This document shows positions 1 through 8,582 of a DNA stretch of 18,860 bases, in pieces. Origin of the DNA: Desulfobacca acetoxidans (lineage in GTDB: Bacteria > Desulfobacterota > Desulfobaccia > Desulfobaccales > 0-14-0-80-60-11); NCBI GenBank assembly GCA_022736495.1, contig DZCR01000057.1:1-18860 (forward strand), written 5' to 3'. The notes under the pieces were generated by a model. That model saw only the letters and a program-made list of their open reading frames with translations. It had not been told where the DNA came from and searched no databases. Every line of letters starts with the position of its first letter. Positions within the stretch are counted from its first letter, which is position 1. The position numbers were made by a program, and so were the translations under genes.

Positions 1-97
1 CCCCTTTATACAAACGCTGTTAACGGTAGTTAATTGCGAAACATACCACTAGCTAACTTCTGCGAAACTTCCTCCTCCCCCAGTCCTTGCAGCTGCC

Positions 98-1348
98 TTA
101 ATCTGTAACTTTTCCGGGAATTCCCGGCTTGGCCCAGTGATAAAAAAGAAAACGGGCATCCAGAGGAAACATCCGGATACAACCATGGGAGGCAGCATAC
201 CCAGGAACTATGCCCTCATGAATGTAATAATCACCGCCAATATTCAGGGCATGATCCATGGGGGAATCATATTTTTTGGAGTAATGTTTTTCATCCATAT
301 GATTTACTACGAAATTTCGTAAGGGCGTCGCTTTCCCGGTACCGGAAGAAATTGGGAAAATGTAGGTCAACTTGCCCCGTTCATAAAGGCCGAGATATTG
401 CAGGCGGCGGTTTATCAGAATGTACTTTTCATGTTTGGCCGCACTTGGCAAAAATTCCGGCAGGATTTTCGGTTCGATGGAATAGTCGAGGGGCACGAAT
501 ATTTTGTTTTTATCGGTGCTGACGTTACCCTTCCCCTTCATGACCAACAGATAATGCGTTCCATTAATGAGAGCGATCCTTTCCTGAGCCTTAAGTGATA
601 TTTTCTTTAAAGAAGGTAAGGAATGGACAAATGACATTATAGTTTCGCCACTCTTTAACTCCACTTCTACGCAGGGCACGCCATACCTAGTAATTATCTC
701 TCCGGTCGTCATCCGATGCTGTTCAGCCAATTCCTTATAAATAGGACTATTTTGCTCCATGCCTTGAGATCGAACTGGCGGCGGGGGGGGCGGTGGCACC
801 GGGAGGGCCTCCCGGGTCTCGGTTTCAGGACCTGTTCCATAAGTCTGGGCCGGTGGGGGCGGCGGGTAACCGGCAGGGGGAGCCTCTTTGGCCTGAACGG
901 CATTGGGGTCGGACCGCAGGCCCAGGCGGAACATGGCCAATCCTTTTCTCAAGGGCCGGGTTCCCCGGGACATGCGGTAAGGCCGGTCCGGAAACATCAC
1001 CACAATGATCTTGACCCCGGCGGCTGAGACCTCAGTTTTGACGGTCTTTACCAGGCTGTCGTCGCCGGCCAGGGTCTCGGGCAGCTTGGCGGCTTGAGCC
1101 TGGGGGAACTCTATCACCACCTGCGAGCGGTTCGCCCCGGTATAGGGCGTCACCCGAGGCTTGACGGCCTGGTTTAGGAGCACGGTTACCATCGTCCGTT
1201 CTCCCACCCGGCTGACACCCAGGTTGCGCACTTCTACCCTCGGGGGCGCGGCCATAGTCGGGGAGGGGAGCCCCCAAGCAAAACCAATCCCCAGAATCCA
1301 AAGAGCCCCTCCAGCCTTTTGCCACCAGTTGTCCGCAGAGAGTGCCAT
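98..1348 (-). CDS. AMIN-domain L,D-transpeptidase (YkuD family), exported
   Basis: Predicted periplasmic L,D-transpeptidase of 416 residues that would form or edit peptidoglycan cross-links or anchor proteins to the wall. I chose the ATG at 1348 because a signal peptide (hydrophobic residues about 13-33, cleavage near AAPP) follows it directly; the in-frame TTG at 1417 would put a charged 23-residue tail before it and falls in the likely -35 box. Residues about 36-145 resemble an AMIN domain, a cell-wall targeting module. A proline-rich linker (about 157-192, with runs of five and seven prolines) comes next, then a region of roughly 210-290 that may be LysM-like. The C-terminal YkuD domain (about 306-405) carries HEG at 377-379 and the catalytic SHGCIR motif with His388 and Cys390. 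It is monocistronic, separated by 340 bases from the response regulator gene. The family call is firm; the exact cross-linking reaction is not known. Confidence 0.9.
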   Translation of the reverse strand: MALSADNWWQKAGGALWILGIGFAWGLPSPTMAAPPRVEVRNLGVSRVGERTMVTVLLNQAVKPRVTPYTGANRSQVVIEFPQAQAAKLPETLAGDDSLVKTVKTEVSAAGVKIIVVMFPDRPYRMSRGTRPLRKGLAMFRLGLRSDPNAVQAKEAPPAGYPPPPPAQTYGTGPETETREALPVPPPPPPPVRSQGMEQNSPIYKELAEQHRMTTGEIITRYGVPCVEVELKSGETIMSFVHSLPSLKKISLKAQERIALINGTHYLLVMKGKGNVSTDKNKIFVPLDYSIEPKILPEFLPSAAKHEKYILINRRLQYLGLYERGKLTYIFPISSGTGKATPLRNFVVNHMDEKHYSKKYDSPMDHALNIGGDYYIHEGIVPGYAASHGCIRMFPLDARFLFYHWAKPGIPGKVTD

Positions 1349-1387
1349 ACGATCATCTCGCCGAGGTTTTAAGTCAGTATTTCCTAT

Positions 1388-1417
1388 TTTATAACAGATA
1401 GAATTCTTGCCTACCAA
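1388..1417 (-). promoter_or_regulatory. Candidate sigma-70 promoter of the L,D-transpeptidase gene
   Basis: On the minus strand TTGGTA (1417-1412) and TATAAA (1393-1388) are separated by 18 bases. Transcription would start near 1381, about 33 bases before the ATG at 1348, and the spacing supports that ATG over the upstream TTG. Prediction by eye only. Confidence 0.45.
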
Positions 1418-1688
1418 AAAGGTTAGATGATCAGATGTCGGGCCTGAAAGAGAGTCTTAGGGGTGGTAGAGCAGGAAGGGGTATAGTTTCGTTACCTGCT
1501 ATAAATACGCGATTCTGATAATAATTATAGATACTTCATATGGTCATTATGTCTATACCTCACGGCCAACCAGATTGTAAATTTGAGCCATGGGTATGAG
1601 GTTTAGTCTGGCAGGAGGAGTGTCATTTTAACTCTTGGTTATCACGAATTACATAAGGACCGCATACTCATTGAAATCTGCTCAATTC
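1418..1688. other. Intergenic stretch between transpeptidase promoter and response regulator gene
   Basis: AT-rich stretch between the 3' end of the response regulator gene and the promoter of the transpeptidase gene. I see no convincing reading frame on either strand and no strong hairpin followed by a T tract, so the terminator of the upstream minus-strand operon is not identified. A ribosome-site-like GGAGGAG at 1614-1620 is followed only by a three-codon frame. Confidence 0.4.
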
Positions 1689-2327
1689 TTACAAATCCAC
1701 CACCCGGTTTTGAATCGCGAACCGCGACAGCTCGGCATTGTTCCGCAGGTTGAGTTTTTTCAGCAGCCGGGCCCGGTAGGTATCCACGGTCTTGGTGCTC
1801 AGATTGTAATCTTCAGCAATCTCCCGGACCGTCTTCCCCAGGGCCAGGTGGCGGAGGACCTGGATTTCCCGGGTGGAGAGGGAATCTAAAGGCGAGCCGC
1901 CTTGGGTGCCCCGGGCCAGCCGCAGAGCCAGGGCTTCGGCCGCGGCGTCGGTAAGAAAGCGCCCGCCGGCATGGACCTTGCGGAGGGCTTTCACCAGCAA
2001 TTCCGGGGCCGAGCGCTTGGTAATGTAACCCATGGCGCCCGCCTCGATGGCCCGGACCACATATTGCTCTTCTTCGTGCATGGTAAGGATGAGGATGGGC
2101 AGTTTCGGGTGGGAGAGGCGCAGCCGACTGACGACTTCCAGGCCATCCAGACCGGGCATGGAAATATCGATAACCGCCACCTCCGGCGAGGTCTCCTGCA
2201 CCTTGAGAATGGCCTCCTGGCCGTCTGCAGCTTCGGCCACCACTTCGAAGTCGCCGCAGTCTTCCACGATGCGACGCAGGCCGGCCCGCACAATATCATG
2301 ATCGTCGGCCAACAGAACCCGGATCAT
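1689..2327 (-). CDS. NarL/FixJ-type response regulator
   Basis: Cytoplasmic two-component response regulator of 212 residues, normal length for the family. The receiver domain spans about 2-118, with acidic pair D8/D9, phosphoacceptor D54 (in VIDISMPG), T82 and K104. A LuxR/NarL helix-turn-helix spans about 146-207, including LSTREIQVL and the recognition segment around LSTKTVDTYRARLLKKL. The start at 2327 is set by the receiver domain beginning MIRVLLADD and by GGAGGG eight bases upstream; the open frame continues upstream but that part overlaps the kinase gene. The ribosome site lies inside the last codons of the histidine kinase gene, whose stop ends four bases before this ATG, so the two are translationally coupled and surely partners. 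Target genes are unknown. Confidence 0.95.
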   Translation of the reverse strand: MIRVLLADDHDIVRAGLRRIVEDCGDFEVVAEAADGQEAILKVQETSPEVAVIDISMPGLDGLEVVSRLRLSHPKLPILILTMHEEEQYVVRAIEAGAMGYITKRSAPELLVKALRKVHAGGRFLTDAAAEALALRLARGTQGGSPLDSLSTREIQVLRHLALGKTVREIAEDYNLSTKTVDTYRARLLKKLNLRNNAELSRFAIQNRVVDL

Positions 2328-2331
2328 GCGG

Positions 2332-4014
2332 CTACCCTCCGCTGCCATGGACGGGCAATCTGAAACAGACCTTCGTTCCTTTTCCCGGCCGGGACCGAAT
2401 CTCCAGGCTGCCGCCCAACAGACCGGCGCGCTCCCGCATACCGGCCAGCCCCAGGCACTCCGAGGCCTCGATCTCCTTAAGGTCGAAGCCTTGGCCATTA
2501 TCGACCACGGCCAGAGTCAGCGCACCTTTTTCGGGTTGGAGACTCACCCTGACCTCGGTGGCCGCGGCGTGACGGGTCACGTTGGTCAAGGCCTCCTGGG
2601 CGATGCGGTACGCGGCCGTGGCCCCGATGCCGCCGACTTCCGGGACGTTGCGGTGTTTAAAGATACAGGCAATCCCGGTACGTTTTTCAAAATCCGTGAT
2701 GTACCAATCCAGCGCGTCGAGGAGCCCCAAATCGTCCAACACCCCCGGGCGCAAGCGGGTCGCCAGGCTTCTGACTTCATCAATGGTGTTGTCAATGAGC
2801 TGGCACATCGCCAGGGCCCGGTCGCCGGCAATCGGGTCATGCGGCCGCAGACGGCCGCTGAGCCAAACCGCATCCATACGCAGGGCGGTCAGGACCTGTC
2901 CCAGCTCATCGTGCAGCTCCCGGGCGATGGCCCGGCGCTCCTTTTCCTGGTTGGCCATGATGCTGCCGGAGAGACGCCGCAACTGATCCTGGGCCTTTTT
3001 CAGTTCGGTGATGTCCGTAGCGATCCCGCACAGGCCGATGGGGACTTCCCGGTCATTATATATGGGAAATTTAACTGACAGATACGTGCGCGTGCCGTCC
3101 GGTTGCGGGATGACTTCCTCCACCTGGTAAGACTCCCGGTGGGCGAGGACCCGCAGGTCGGAGGCGCGGAATTGTTCAGCTATCGTCTGGGGGAAAATTT
3201 CGTGGTCGGTCTTGCCGCGTATCTGGGCATTGCGGATGCCGAACACCTCTTCATAGCGGGAATTGACCAGGGTGTAGCGCCCCTCGCGGTCCTTGATATA
3301 GACCACCGAAGGAGTATAGCGCAGAATACTGGTAATTTCCTGGGTGCGCTCCCGCACCTGGCGCTCCAGGTCCCGGGAGTACCGGCTCAATTCTGCCTGG
3401 GCATGCTTGAGCGCGGCCTCCGCCTGCTTGCGTTCCGAGAGGTCCCGGGCCAAACAGACGCTGCCGATGGTACGGCCGTCATCGCCTTTGAGCAGACTGA
3501 TGGAGATATCCATGGTGACGATGGTGCCGTCCTTTTTCTGCATGGGTATCTCAAATTCCCTGACCACGCCCTCGGTGCGCAGTTTCTGGAGCATGCGGTC
3601 CAGTTCGACGGGGTCAGGATAGAGTTCGAAAGCCGTTTTGTTGGCTAATTCTTCCAGCGAGTAGCCATAGATTTCCACGGACCGTCGGTTCCACAGGATG
3701 AATTTGCCGTGCCGGTCAACGATACCGATGGCATCCACCGAGTTGTCAATGACATTTTCCAGGTATTCTTTGGTCCGTTGGAGTTCAGCCTCGGTGCGTT
3801 TGCGGTCTTCGATCTCTTGTTTCAATTGCCGGTTGGCTTCCAACAGTTCCGCGGTGCGCTCAGCGATGCGGTATTCCAGTTCACCCAAAGCCCGGCGTCG
3901 CGCCTCCTCGGCCAGCTTCCGGTAGTCCTTAAAGATCTCCAATTCGGCGATGCGCCGCCGCAGGCTCGTCAGTTCTTCAATCAGCTGCGCTTTGGTTTTA
4001 TCTGAGTCAGCCAT
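2332..4014 (-). CDS. Soluble PAS-PAS histidine kinase (HisKA_3 / NarX-DegS class)
   Basis: Sensor kinase of 560 residues with no hydrophobic segment, so probably cytoplasmic. Order: an N-terminal coiled coil (about 8-85), a PAS domain (about 86-195), a short coiled linker (200-228), a second PAS domain (about 229-338), HisKA_3 dimerisation/phosphotransfer helix with H368 in ARELHDELGQ, and an HATPase_c domain (about 465-556) with N box EALTNVTRHAAA (474-485), G1 DNGQGF (505-510), G2 GLAGMRERAGLLGG (522-535) and GKGT (544-547). All catalytic elements look intact. It would phosphorylate the response regulator encoded immediately downstream. The PAS ligands are not evident; I see no clear haem or flavin signature. 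It starts 36 bases after the cyclase gene. No good ribosome site sits at the usual distance from the ATG at 4014, so expression may depend on upstream translation. Confidence 0.94.
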   Translation of the reverse strand: MADSDKTKAQLIEELTSLRRRIAELEIFKDYRKLAEEARRRALGELEYRIAERTAELLEANRQLKQEIEDRKRTEAELQRTKEYLENVIDNSVDAIGIVDRHGKFILWNRRSVEIYGYSLEELANKTAFELYPDPVELDRMLQKLRTEGVVREFEIPMQKKDGTIVTMDISISLLKGDDGRTIGSVCLARDLSERKQAEAALKHAQAELSRYSRDLERQVRERTQEITSILRYTPSVVYIKDREGRYTLVNSRYEEVFGIRNAQIRGKTDHEIFPQTIAEQFRASDLRVLAHRESYQVEEVIPQPDGTRTYLSVKFPIYNDREVPIGLCGIATDITELKKAQDQLRRLSGSIMANQEKERRAIARELHDELGQVLTALRMDAVWLSGRLRPHDPIAGDRALAMCQLIDNTIDEVRSLATRLRPGVLDDLGLLDALDWYITDFEKRTGIACIFKHRNVPEVGGIGATAAYRIAQEALTNVTRHAAATEVRVSLQPEKGALTLAVVDNGQGFDLKEIEASECLGLAGMRERAGLLGGSLEIRSRPGKGTKVCFRLPVHGSGG

Positions 4015-4050
4015 GGTTCAATGCGTTTGCCAAGTTCCTCATATAATATC

Positions 4051-6192
4051 TTATTTGGCCTCGGGCCGGAAGACCGTATCCCAAGGATCCGGGGGAGAGA
4101 CCGACTGAAATTGCCGACAGCGCGCCAGAAAGGTTTTAGCGGGACCATCTTCGGGGTTCTCGGCCAGGATGGCCTCAAAGCGGGTCTGGGCTTCGGCAAA
4201 CCGGCCCTGGCGGTAGAACTTCAACCCCTCAGCAAAATCTTGGCGCCGCCGGATGACCTCAGGCGTCAGCTCCCCCGTGAGGCCCAGGACTTCGAAGACC
4301 CGGACCGCCTGCTCCTTGCCCTTCACCGCCACCAGATCAAGCTCCCGGAATTCCACGCCGTCTTCGCACGCGGCCACGGTGATTTCACTGGCTATGACGT
4401 GGGAGCCATAGAATTTGTTTACGCCCTCAAGACGCGAAGCCAGATTGACGGTATCGCCGATAGCCGTGTAGTCGAAGCGCTTCACGGAACCCAGATTGCC
4501 CACGATGGCATCGCCGGTATGCAGGCCGATGCGCATGGACAGGGGCGGCAGTTTCAGGTCTGCGCACCGGCGATTCAGCTCCTTCAGGGCCGCCTGCTGC
4601 CTCAAAGCAGCCCGGCAGGCACGCCGGGCCTGGTCCGGCTGGTCCAGGGGCGCACCCCAGAAAGCCATGATGGCATCCCCTTCGAACTTGTCCACGGTGC
4701 CTTCCTCATCCAGGATGATTTCAGTCATGGTAGACAGGTAGTCGTTTAACAGGCCCACCACAGTTTCGGGGCTGAGACGCTCAGAGATAGTGGTAAAACC
4801 GGCCAGGTCCGAAAAAAACAGGGTGACCCGGCGGCGCTCGCCCCCCAGTTGCAATTTTTCCGGATGCTCCAGCAGATGGTCGATGACCGCGCCGGACATG
4901 TACTGGCCGAACATGCGCCGGATGTAGAGCTTTTGCCGCCCTTCGGTGGCATAGCTGAAGGCTGCGGCCAGGGTAAAGCTCAACACCAGGGGAACTCCGG
5001 GCAACACCGGGTCGGCCCACCAACCGGCCCAAAAGGCTACCACCGAAAGGGTCAAATAAATCAGCACCAGCCCCATGAACACGGCCAGCGTGATTGTCAG
5101 GCTGGAAAAATACAGCACCGCCAGGACCATGATGGTCGTCAGCGCCACCACGCTGGCTGCCGAAACCCACCAGGGGACCGGACGGAGAAAGTCACCCCTC
5201 AGGAGATTATCCAGCAGAGTGGCGTGCACTTCCACCCCGGGATAAATGGAGGCCACCGGACAGGCCTTGAGGTCCAGCAGCCCCGGGGCGGTGAGGCCCA
5301 CCAGGACCCACTTGCCGGCAAAGTCCTTGAGGGGGTAGACGGGAGGCAGGCCGTGTTGGAGGCGGGACTCCGAGGCGATGACATTGGCCGCGGAAAAGCG
5401 CTTATGGCTGCGGCTGGGACCGCGATATCTGAGCAGGCAACGCCCCTGGGCGTCCAGGGGAATAGCGGTGCCCCCCGCCACCAGGGCGCCGGGCTGAAAG
5501 CTTAAGGCTCCCGGGTTGCTGAAACGGTGAAACGCCGCGAACCCCAGGATGGGCAGCCACTTATCCTGAAAAGGAACCACCAGGGACACCCGGCGATAGA
5601 TGCCGTCCGGATCCGGGCTGGACTCGACGTTGCCCAGGGCCTGGACTGCGGCCAAAAGCGGCGGGATGGGCGTGATTACGGCTCGGTAGGCTGGCTGGTC
5701 TTGGGGCGGGGTTCCCGGGATAACCAGGCCGGCTTTCTTCAGCAACTCGGCCTCCGAAGGGTTCGGCGGCTTGGCCTCTCGAGACAGGAAAAACGGCAGC
5801 ACCACGTTGCCGGCCGCAGCCATAGCCTGAGCGAAACGCTGGTCGTCATCGGGGCCGTAGGAGGAGGCCTCGGTGAACAGAATATCAAAGATCACCGCTT
5901 TGGCTCCGGCCCGGTGGCAATAATCGATGAGGGGAGCATAGAGCTGCCGGGGCCAGGGCCAGGTAACACCCTGGTTCTTAAAAAAATCAAGGTCGGGCTG
6001 GTCCACCGTAACCACCACGACCTCGGGTGAGGCGGCGGGTAACGGCACATGGCGAAAGAACAGGTCTAAGGTCTTGAGACGAAAAGGTTGGAAGACCCTG
6101 GTGATGAACAGGCTTAAGATGATGGTTACCAGGATAAGCCCCACCGCCGCAGTAACCTTATTATGCCGGAAAGACAGGGGTGATTTGGCCAA
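4051..6192 (-). CDS. CHASE2-domain class III adenylate cyclase
   Basis: Membrane-bound cyclase of 713 residues predicted to make cAMP from ATP. One N-terminal helix (about 13-31) leads to an extracytoplasmic CHASE2 sensor (about 35-335), followed by about three membrane helices (342-364, 366-389, 393-415). A linker with RRMFGQYMS precedes the cyclase domain (about 450-638). Metal-binding D462 (FFSDLAGFT) and D506 (DKFEGDAIMA) are present. K502 and T576 occupy the purine-specifying positions in the pattern expected for ATP, and N583 and R587 match the transition-state pair. A short TPR-like tail (about 650-690) ends the protein. Translation appears to begin at TTG with GGAAGGA upstream; no earlier ATG exists and the first membrane helix begins at once. 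The family is well supported; the CHASE2 signal is unknown. Confidence 0.93.
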   Translation of the reverse strand: MAKSPLSFRHNKVTAAVGLILVTIILSLFITRVFQPFRLKTLDLFFRHVPLPAASPEVVVVTVDQPDLDFFKNQGVTWPWPRQLYAPLIDYCHRAGAKAVIFDILFTEASSYGPDDDQRFAQAMAAAGNVVLPFFLSREAKPPNPSEAELLKKAGLVIPGTPPQDQPAYRAVITPIPPLLAAVQALGNVESSPDPDGIYRRVSLVVPFQDKWLPILGFAAFHRFSNPGALSFQPGALVAGGTAIPLDAQGRCLLRYRGPSRSHKRFSAANVIASESRLQHGLPPVYPLKDFAGKWVLVGLTAPGLLDLKACPVASIYPGVEVHATLLDNLLRGDFLRPVPWWVSAASVVALTTIMVLAVLYFSSLTITLAVFMGLVLIYLTLSVVAFWAGWWADPVLPGVPLVLSFTLAAAFSYATEGRQKLYIRRMFGQYMSGAVIDHLLEHPEKLQLGGERRRVTLFFSDLAGFTTISERLSPETVVGLLNDYLSTMTEIILDEEGTVDKFEGDAIMAFWGAPLDQPDQARRACRAALRQQAALKELNRRCADLKLPPLSMRIGLHTGDAIVGNLGSVKRFDYTAIGDTVNLASRLEGVNKFYGSHVIASEITVAACEDGVEFRELDLVAVKGKEQAVRVFEVLGLTGELTPEVIRRRQDFAEGLKFYRQGRFAEAQTRFEAILAENPEDGPAKTFLARCRQFQSVSPPDPWDTVFRPEAK

Positions 6193-6282
6193 TGAAGCTT
6201 TATTCCTTCCAAAGGCGCCGGCCCGGTGGAGCCGCTGCCAGGATATGCAGATTTTACGATGGAACGCTCACGACTGCATCCT

Positions 6283-7221
6283 TTACCTGAGGCGGATACG
6301 ATATTTCTCCACCAGATGGTGGGGGTGGTAGGACAATTTCGCCTTTCTCAAGCCCGGCTCCCCCAGGTCCTGCTCCCGGTTGATGAACGGCACCCCGGCC
6401 CAGGCCTCCCGGGTGAACTGCTGATTGATGACCGCGTAAAGGCCCCGCAACTCGGGGTCGGCTTTTTCCAGATGGATCACTGCGGTGTCCTGATTGAGCA
6501 GCTCGCCGCAGGAAAAGGCCTGCACCCGGTCGTCGATGAGGATCACCCCGCCCTGAAGGCCCAGGGCCGGGTAATTGGCCAGAACCTCGCCGATGGCCTC
6601 CCACTCCCCCAGCAGCGACAAATCCTCATCACACTTTTTTACCTGACACCAGCGGGCGCACAGATATAGGCAGGCGGAGAGGTATTCTTCCCGGAGGGGT
6701 TCATAACGGTAGCGGTAGGACCGGCTTAAGCTATTGATATGGTTGCGCTGGGTATGGTATTTGCCCCCGGCTAACTCAATGAGATAATCGGAGCGGTAAA
6801 CGTAATCGCTATGATCTCGGCTGGGCTCCACCACAAATTCAGGATGGCCTTCGAGTTCGGCCACCAACCTCGGATCGGCCCGCTCGATGGCGGGGTCGGG
6901 CGTCCCGAATGCATCCTTGAGCCAGACCAACACCTGGCGGCAGAGGTCGACCCGGGGCGGGGGACCCACGGGCGGCAAGGCCCAGGCTTGGTGAGCGGCC
7001 GCGGTGCTCACCACCAGGAGCCGGTCTTGGTCCAGGCACCATTGGTAGCCGTAATGGGACTGCCACATCCAGAGATTGGTGAAGGTCAGTTCCGAGGTCT
7101 CGGGCTGATAGGCCCAGAGGAGGTTCCGGATAATTTCTCGATCTGCCAGGGCCAGGGGTTTGAACCGGGGAAAAACCGGGGGGGGCGCAAAGGAAGAGCT
7201 ATGCAGGGACGATTCTGCCAT
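6283..7221 (-). CDS. DUF2156 family protein (GNAT-like double fold)
   Basis: Soluble protein of 312 residues matching DUF2156, a family related to the C-terminal acyl-transfer domain of phosphatidylglycerol lysyltransferases (MprF) and built from GNAT-like folds. Recognisable parts are the ETSELTFTNLWMW segment (41-53), KYHTQRNHIN (154-163), and the strongly conserved C-terminal INREQDLGEPGLRKAKLSY followed by HPHHLVEKY (280-307). No membrane segment is present. The ATG at 7221 lies inside the 3' end of tupC, overlapping it by 23 bases; an alternative GTG eight codons upstream (7245) is possible, as neither start has a strong ribosome site. Overlap implies translational coupling to tungstate uptake genes, but I cannot say whether the functions are related. 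No substrate is assigned for stand-alone members. Confidence 0.85.
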   Translation of the reverse strand: MAESSLHSSSFAPPPVFPRFKPLALADREIIRNLLWAYQPETSELTFTNLWMWQSHYGYQWCLDQDRLLVVSTAAAHQAWALPPVGPPPRVDLCRQVLVWLKDAFGTPDPAIERADPRLVAELEGHPEFVVEPSRDHSDYVYRSDYLIELAGGKYHTQRNHINSLSRSYRYRYEPLREEYLSACLYLCARWCQVKKCDEDLSLLGEWEAIGEVLANYPALGLQGGVILIDDRVQAFSCGELLNQDTAVIHLEKADPELRGLYAVINQQFTREAWAGVPFINREQDLGEPGLRKAKLSYHPHHLVEKYRIRLR

Positions 7222-7852
7222 TATCCATAACCAGTAAGTGATCACCCAGGCGGCGGGCCTGAGCGGGATCGTGCGTCACCACTATTATGGTGGATTTTCC
7301 CAGAGATTTCATGTCTAACATGATTTGTTCAATAATTGCAGCGTTTTGTGGATCAATATTGGCGGTGGGCTCATCCAGCCAAAAGAACTCGGGCTCGAGG
7401 ACCAGGGTCCGGGCGAGTCCCAAACGCTTGGTCTCGCCGCTGGAGAGGTCCAGGCCGTTTTGCCGCCGCTTGTGGGCCAACCCCACGCGTTCCAACACCG
7501 CATTGACCCTAACCTCGACCTGGTGGGTTGGGTGCCTCCGGATTTTCAAACCATAGGCCACATTATTGAACACCGAGGTGTTGAAGATCCCGATCTTGGG
7601 GAGCAGTAAGGTGATCCGGCGGCGTAGATGGAGATCGTGAGGAAGAGCGACGCCATGGTCAAAATAGCGTACCTGCCCGGTGTCGGGAGGCTCCAGGAGG
7701 GCGGCGATCCGCAAAAAGGTGGATTTACCGCTGCCGTTGGGCCCCAGCAAAGCGTAGGTCTGGCCAGGGTCGAAAGCAAACGAGCACTCTCGCAATATGG
7801 CTTGACCGTTGTACGTCTTGGAGACGCCGGCAACTTCCAGGCTCAATCCCAT
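7199..7852 (-). CDS. tupC: Tungstate ABC transporter ATP-binding protein
   Basis: ATPase of 217 residues that would power the TupB permease. It shows Walker A GPNGSGKST (37-45), an ABC signature of the variant form LSSGE (137-141), Walker B FFWLDEP (156-162), D-loop near NID, and H-loop His194 in VVTHD. The Q-loop position appears to read LLLPK (82-86), with Pro85 where glutamine is usual. It overlaps tupB by ten bases at its start and the DUF2156 gene by 23 bases at its end. There is no C-terminal TOBE regulatory domain, which fits the short TupC subfamily rather than ModC. The substrate is assigned from the TupA and TupB neighbours. Confidence 0.92.
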   Translation of the reverse strand: MGLSLEVAGVSKTYNGQAILRECSFAFDPGQTYALLGPNGSGKSTFLRIAALLEPPDTGQVRYFDHGVALPHDLHLRRRITLLLPKIGIFNTSVFNNVAYGLKIRRHPTHQVEVRVNAVLERVGLAHKRRQNGLDLSSGETKRLGLARTLVLEPEFFWLDEPTANIDPQNAAIIEQIMLDMKSLGKSTIIVVTHDPAQARRLGDHLLVMDNGRIVPA

Positions 7853-8562
7853 AAGATGACCCCAGACCTGACCCGCCCATGCCGTTGAAAAAATCTCAGG
7901 CCCACGTTGATCGCCAGGGCGATGAGCAGGAGGATGATCCCCAAGGCGATGGCCAGCTCAAAATCGCCCATGCTGGTCTGCAAGACGATGGTGGTGGTAA
8001 TGACCCGGGTATAACCGGCAATATTGCCCCCGACAATGAGGATGGCCCCCACTTCGGCCATGACCCGCCCCAAGCCGGCCATCACCCCCGCCATAATGCC
8101 GTAACGGGCCTCATTGATCACAGTGCGAACTTCCTGGAACGGGGTGGCCCCCAGGGTGATGGCCGCCTGGCGGATCACCGGGTCCACTTTGGCGACGGCG
8201 GCGTGGGACAGCGATGCCACAATGGGAAAGGCCAAAACTGTCTGGACGATGATCATGGCCGCAGGAGTGTAAAGCAATTCCAGGAAGCCGAACGGACCGC
8301 TCCGGGACAGCAACAGATAGAAAAACAGGCCCACCACCACCGGCGGCAGGCCCATGCCGGTGCTCAACAGACTGAGGATCAGGCCGCGCAGGGGCACCCG
8401 CCGCTGGGCCAGTAGGGCGCCGACGGGCAGGCCCAAAACGGTGGCCACGACCAAGGCGGTACCCGAGATCCGGAGGGACAACAAGATAATGTGTAGAAGC
8501 TGAGGGTCTAACCTGATAATGAGCCGGAAGGCCCCGAGAAAACCCTGGATTATTGAATCCAT
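7843..8562 (-). CDS. tupB: Tungstate ABC transporter permease
   Basis: Integral membrane protein of 239 residues with five to six predicted helices (about 23-52, 58-84, 97-118, 158-178, 200-225). The cytoplasmic coupling (EAA) loop is visible as AAITLGATPFQEVRTVINEARYGI (about 133-156), which docks onto the ATPase. The segment AEVGAILIVGGNIAGYTRVITTTIVLQT (169-196) is typical of the TupB/WtpB branch of oxyanion permeases. It begins 57 bases after the tupA stop, beyond a stem-loop, and overlaps tupC. The ATG at 8562 has no strong ribosome site. Confidence 0.93.
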   Translation of the reverse strand: MDSIIQGFLGAFRLIIRLDPQLLHIILLSLRISGTALVVATVLGLPVGALLAQRRVPLRGLILSLLSTGMGLPPVVVGLFFYLLLSRSGPFGFLELLYTPAAMIIVQTVLAFPIVASLSHAAVAKVDPVIRQAAITLGATPFQEVRTVINEARYGIMAGVMAGLGRVMAEVGAILIVGGNIAGYTRVITTTIVLQTSMGDFELAIALGIILLLIALAINVGLRFFQRHGRVRSGVILWD

Positions 8563-8582
8563 GTGATTAGTGGCAGGGCAGG

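Noticed and set aside
114..127. 14-base palindrome CCGGGAATTCCCGG near the end of the transpeptidase gene
   Set aside because: It lies within coding sequence before the stop and lacks a T tract, so it is not supported as a terminator.
1349..1417. Longer N-terminus for the L,D-transpeptidase starting at TTG 1417
   Set aside because: It would put a charged tail before the signal peptide and the codon falls inside the predicted -35 box.
2326..3078. 250-residue plus-strand open frame opposite the kinase gene
   Set aside because: It lies wholly antisense to a kinase with intact motifs, has no ribosome site and shows the low-complexity composition expected of GC-rich antisense frames.
4021..5505. 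Plus-strand frames of 242 and 218 residues opposite the cyclase gene
   Set aside because: Shadows of the cyclase reading frame; no family features.
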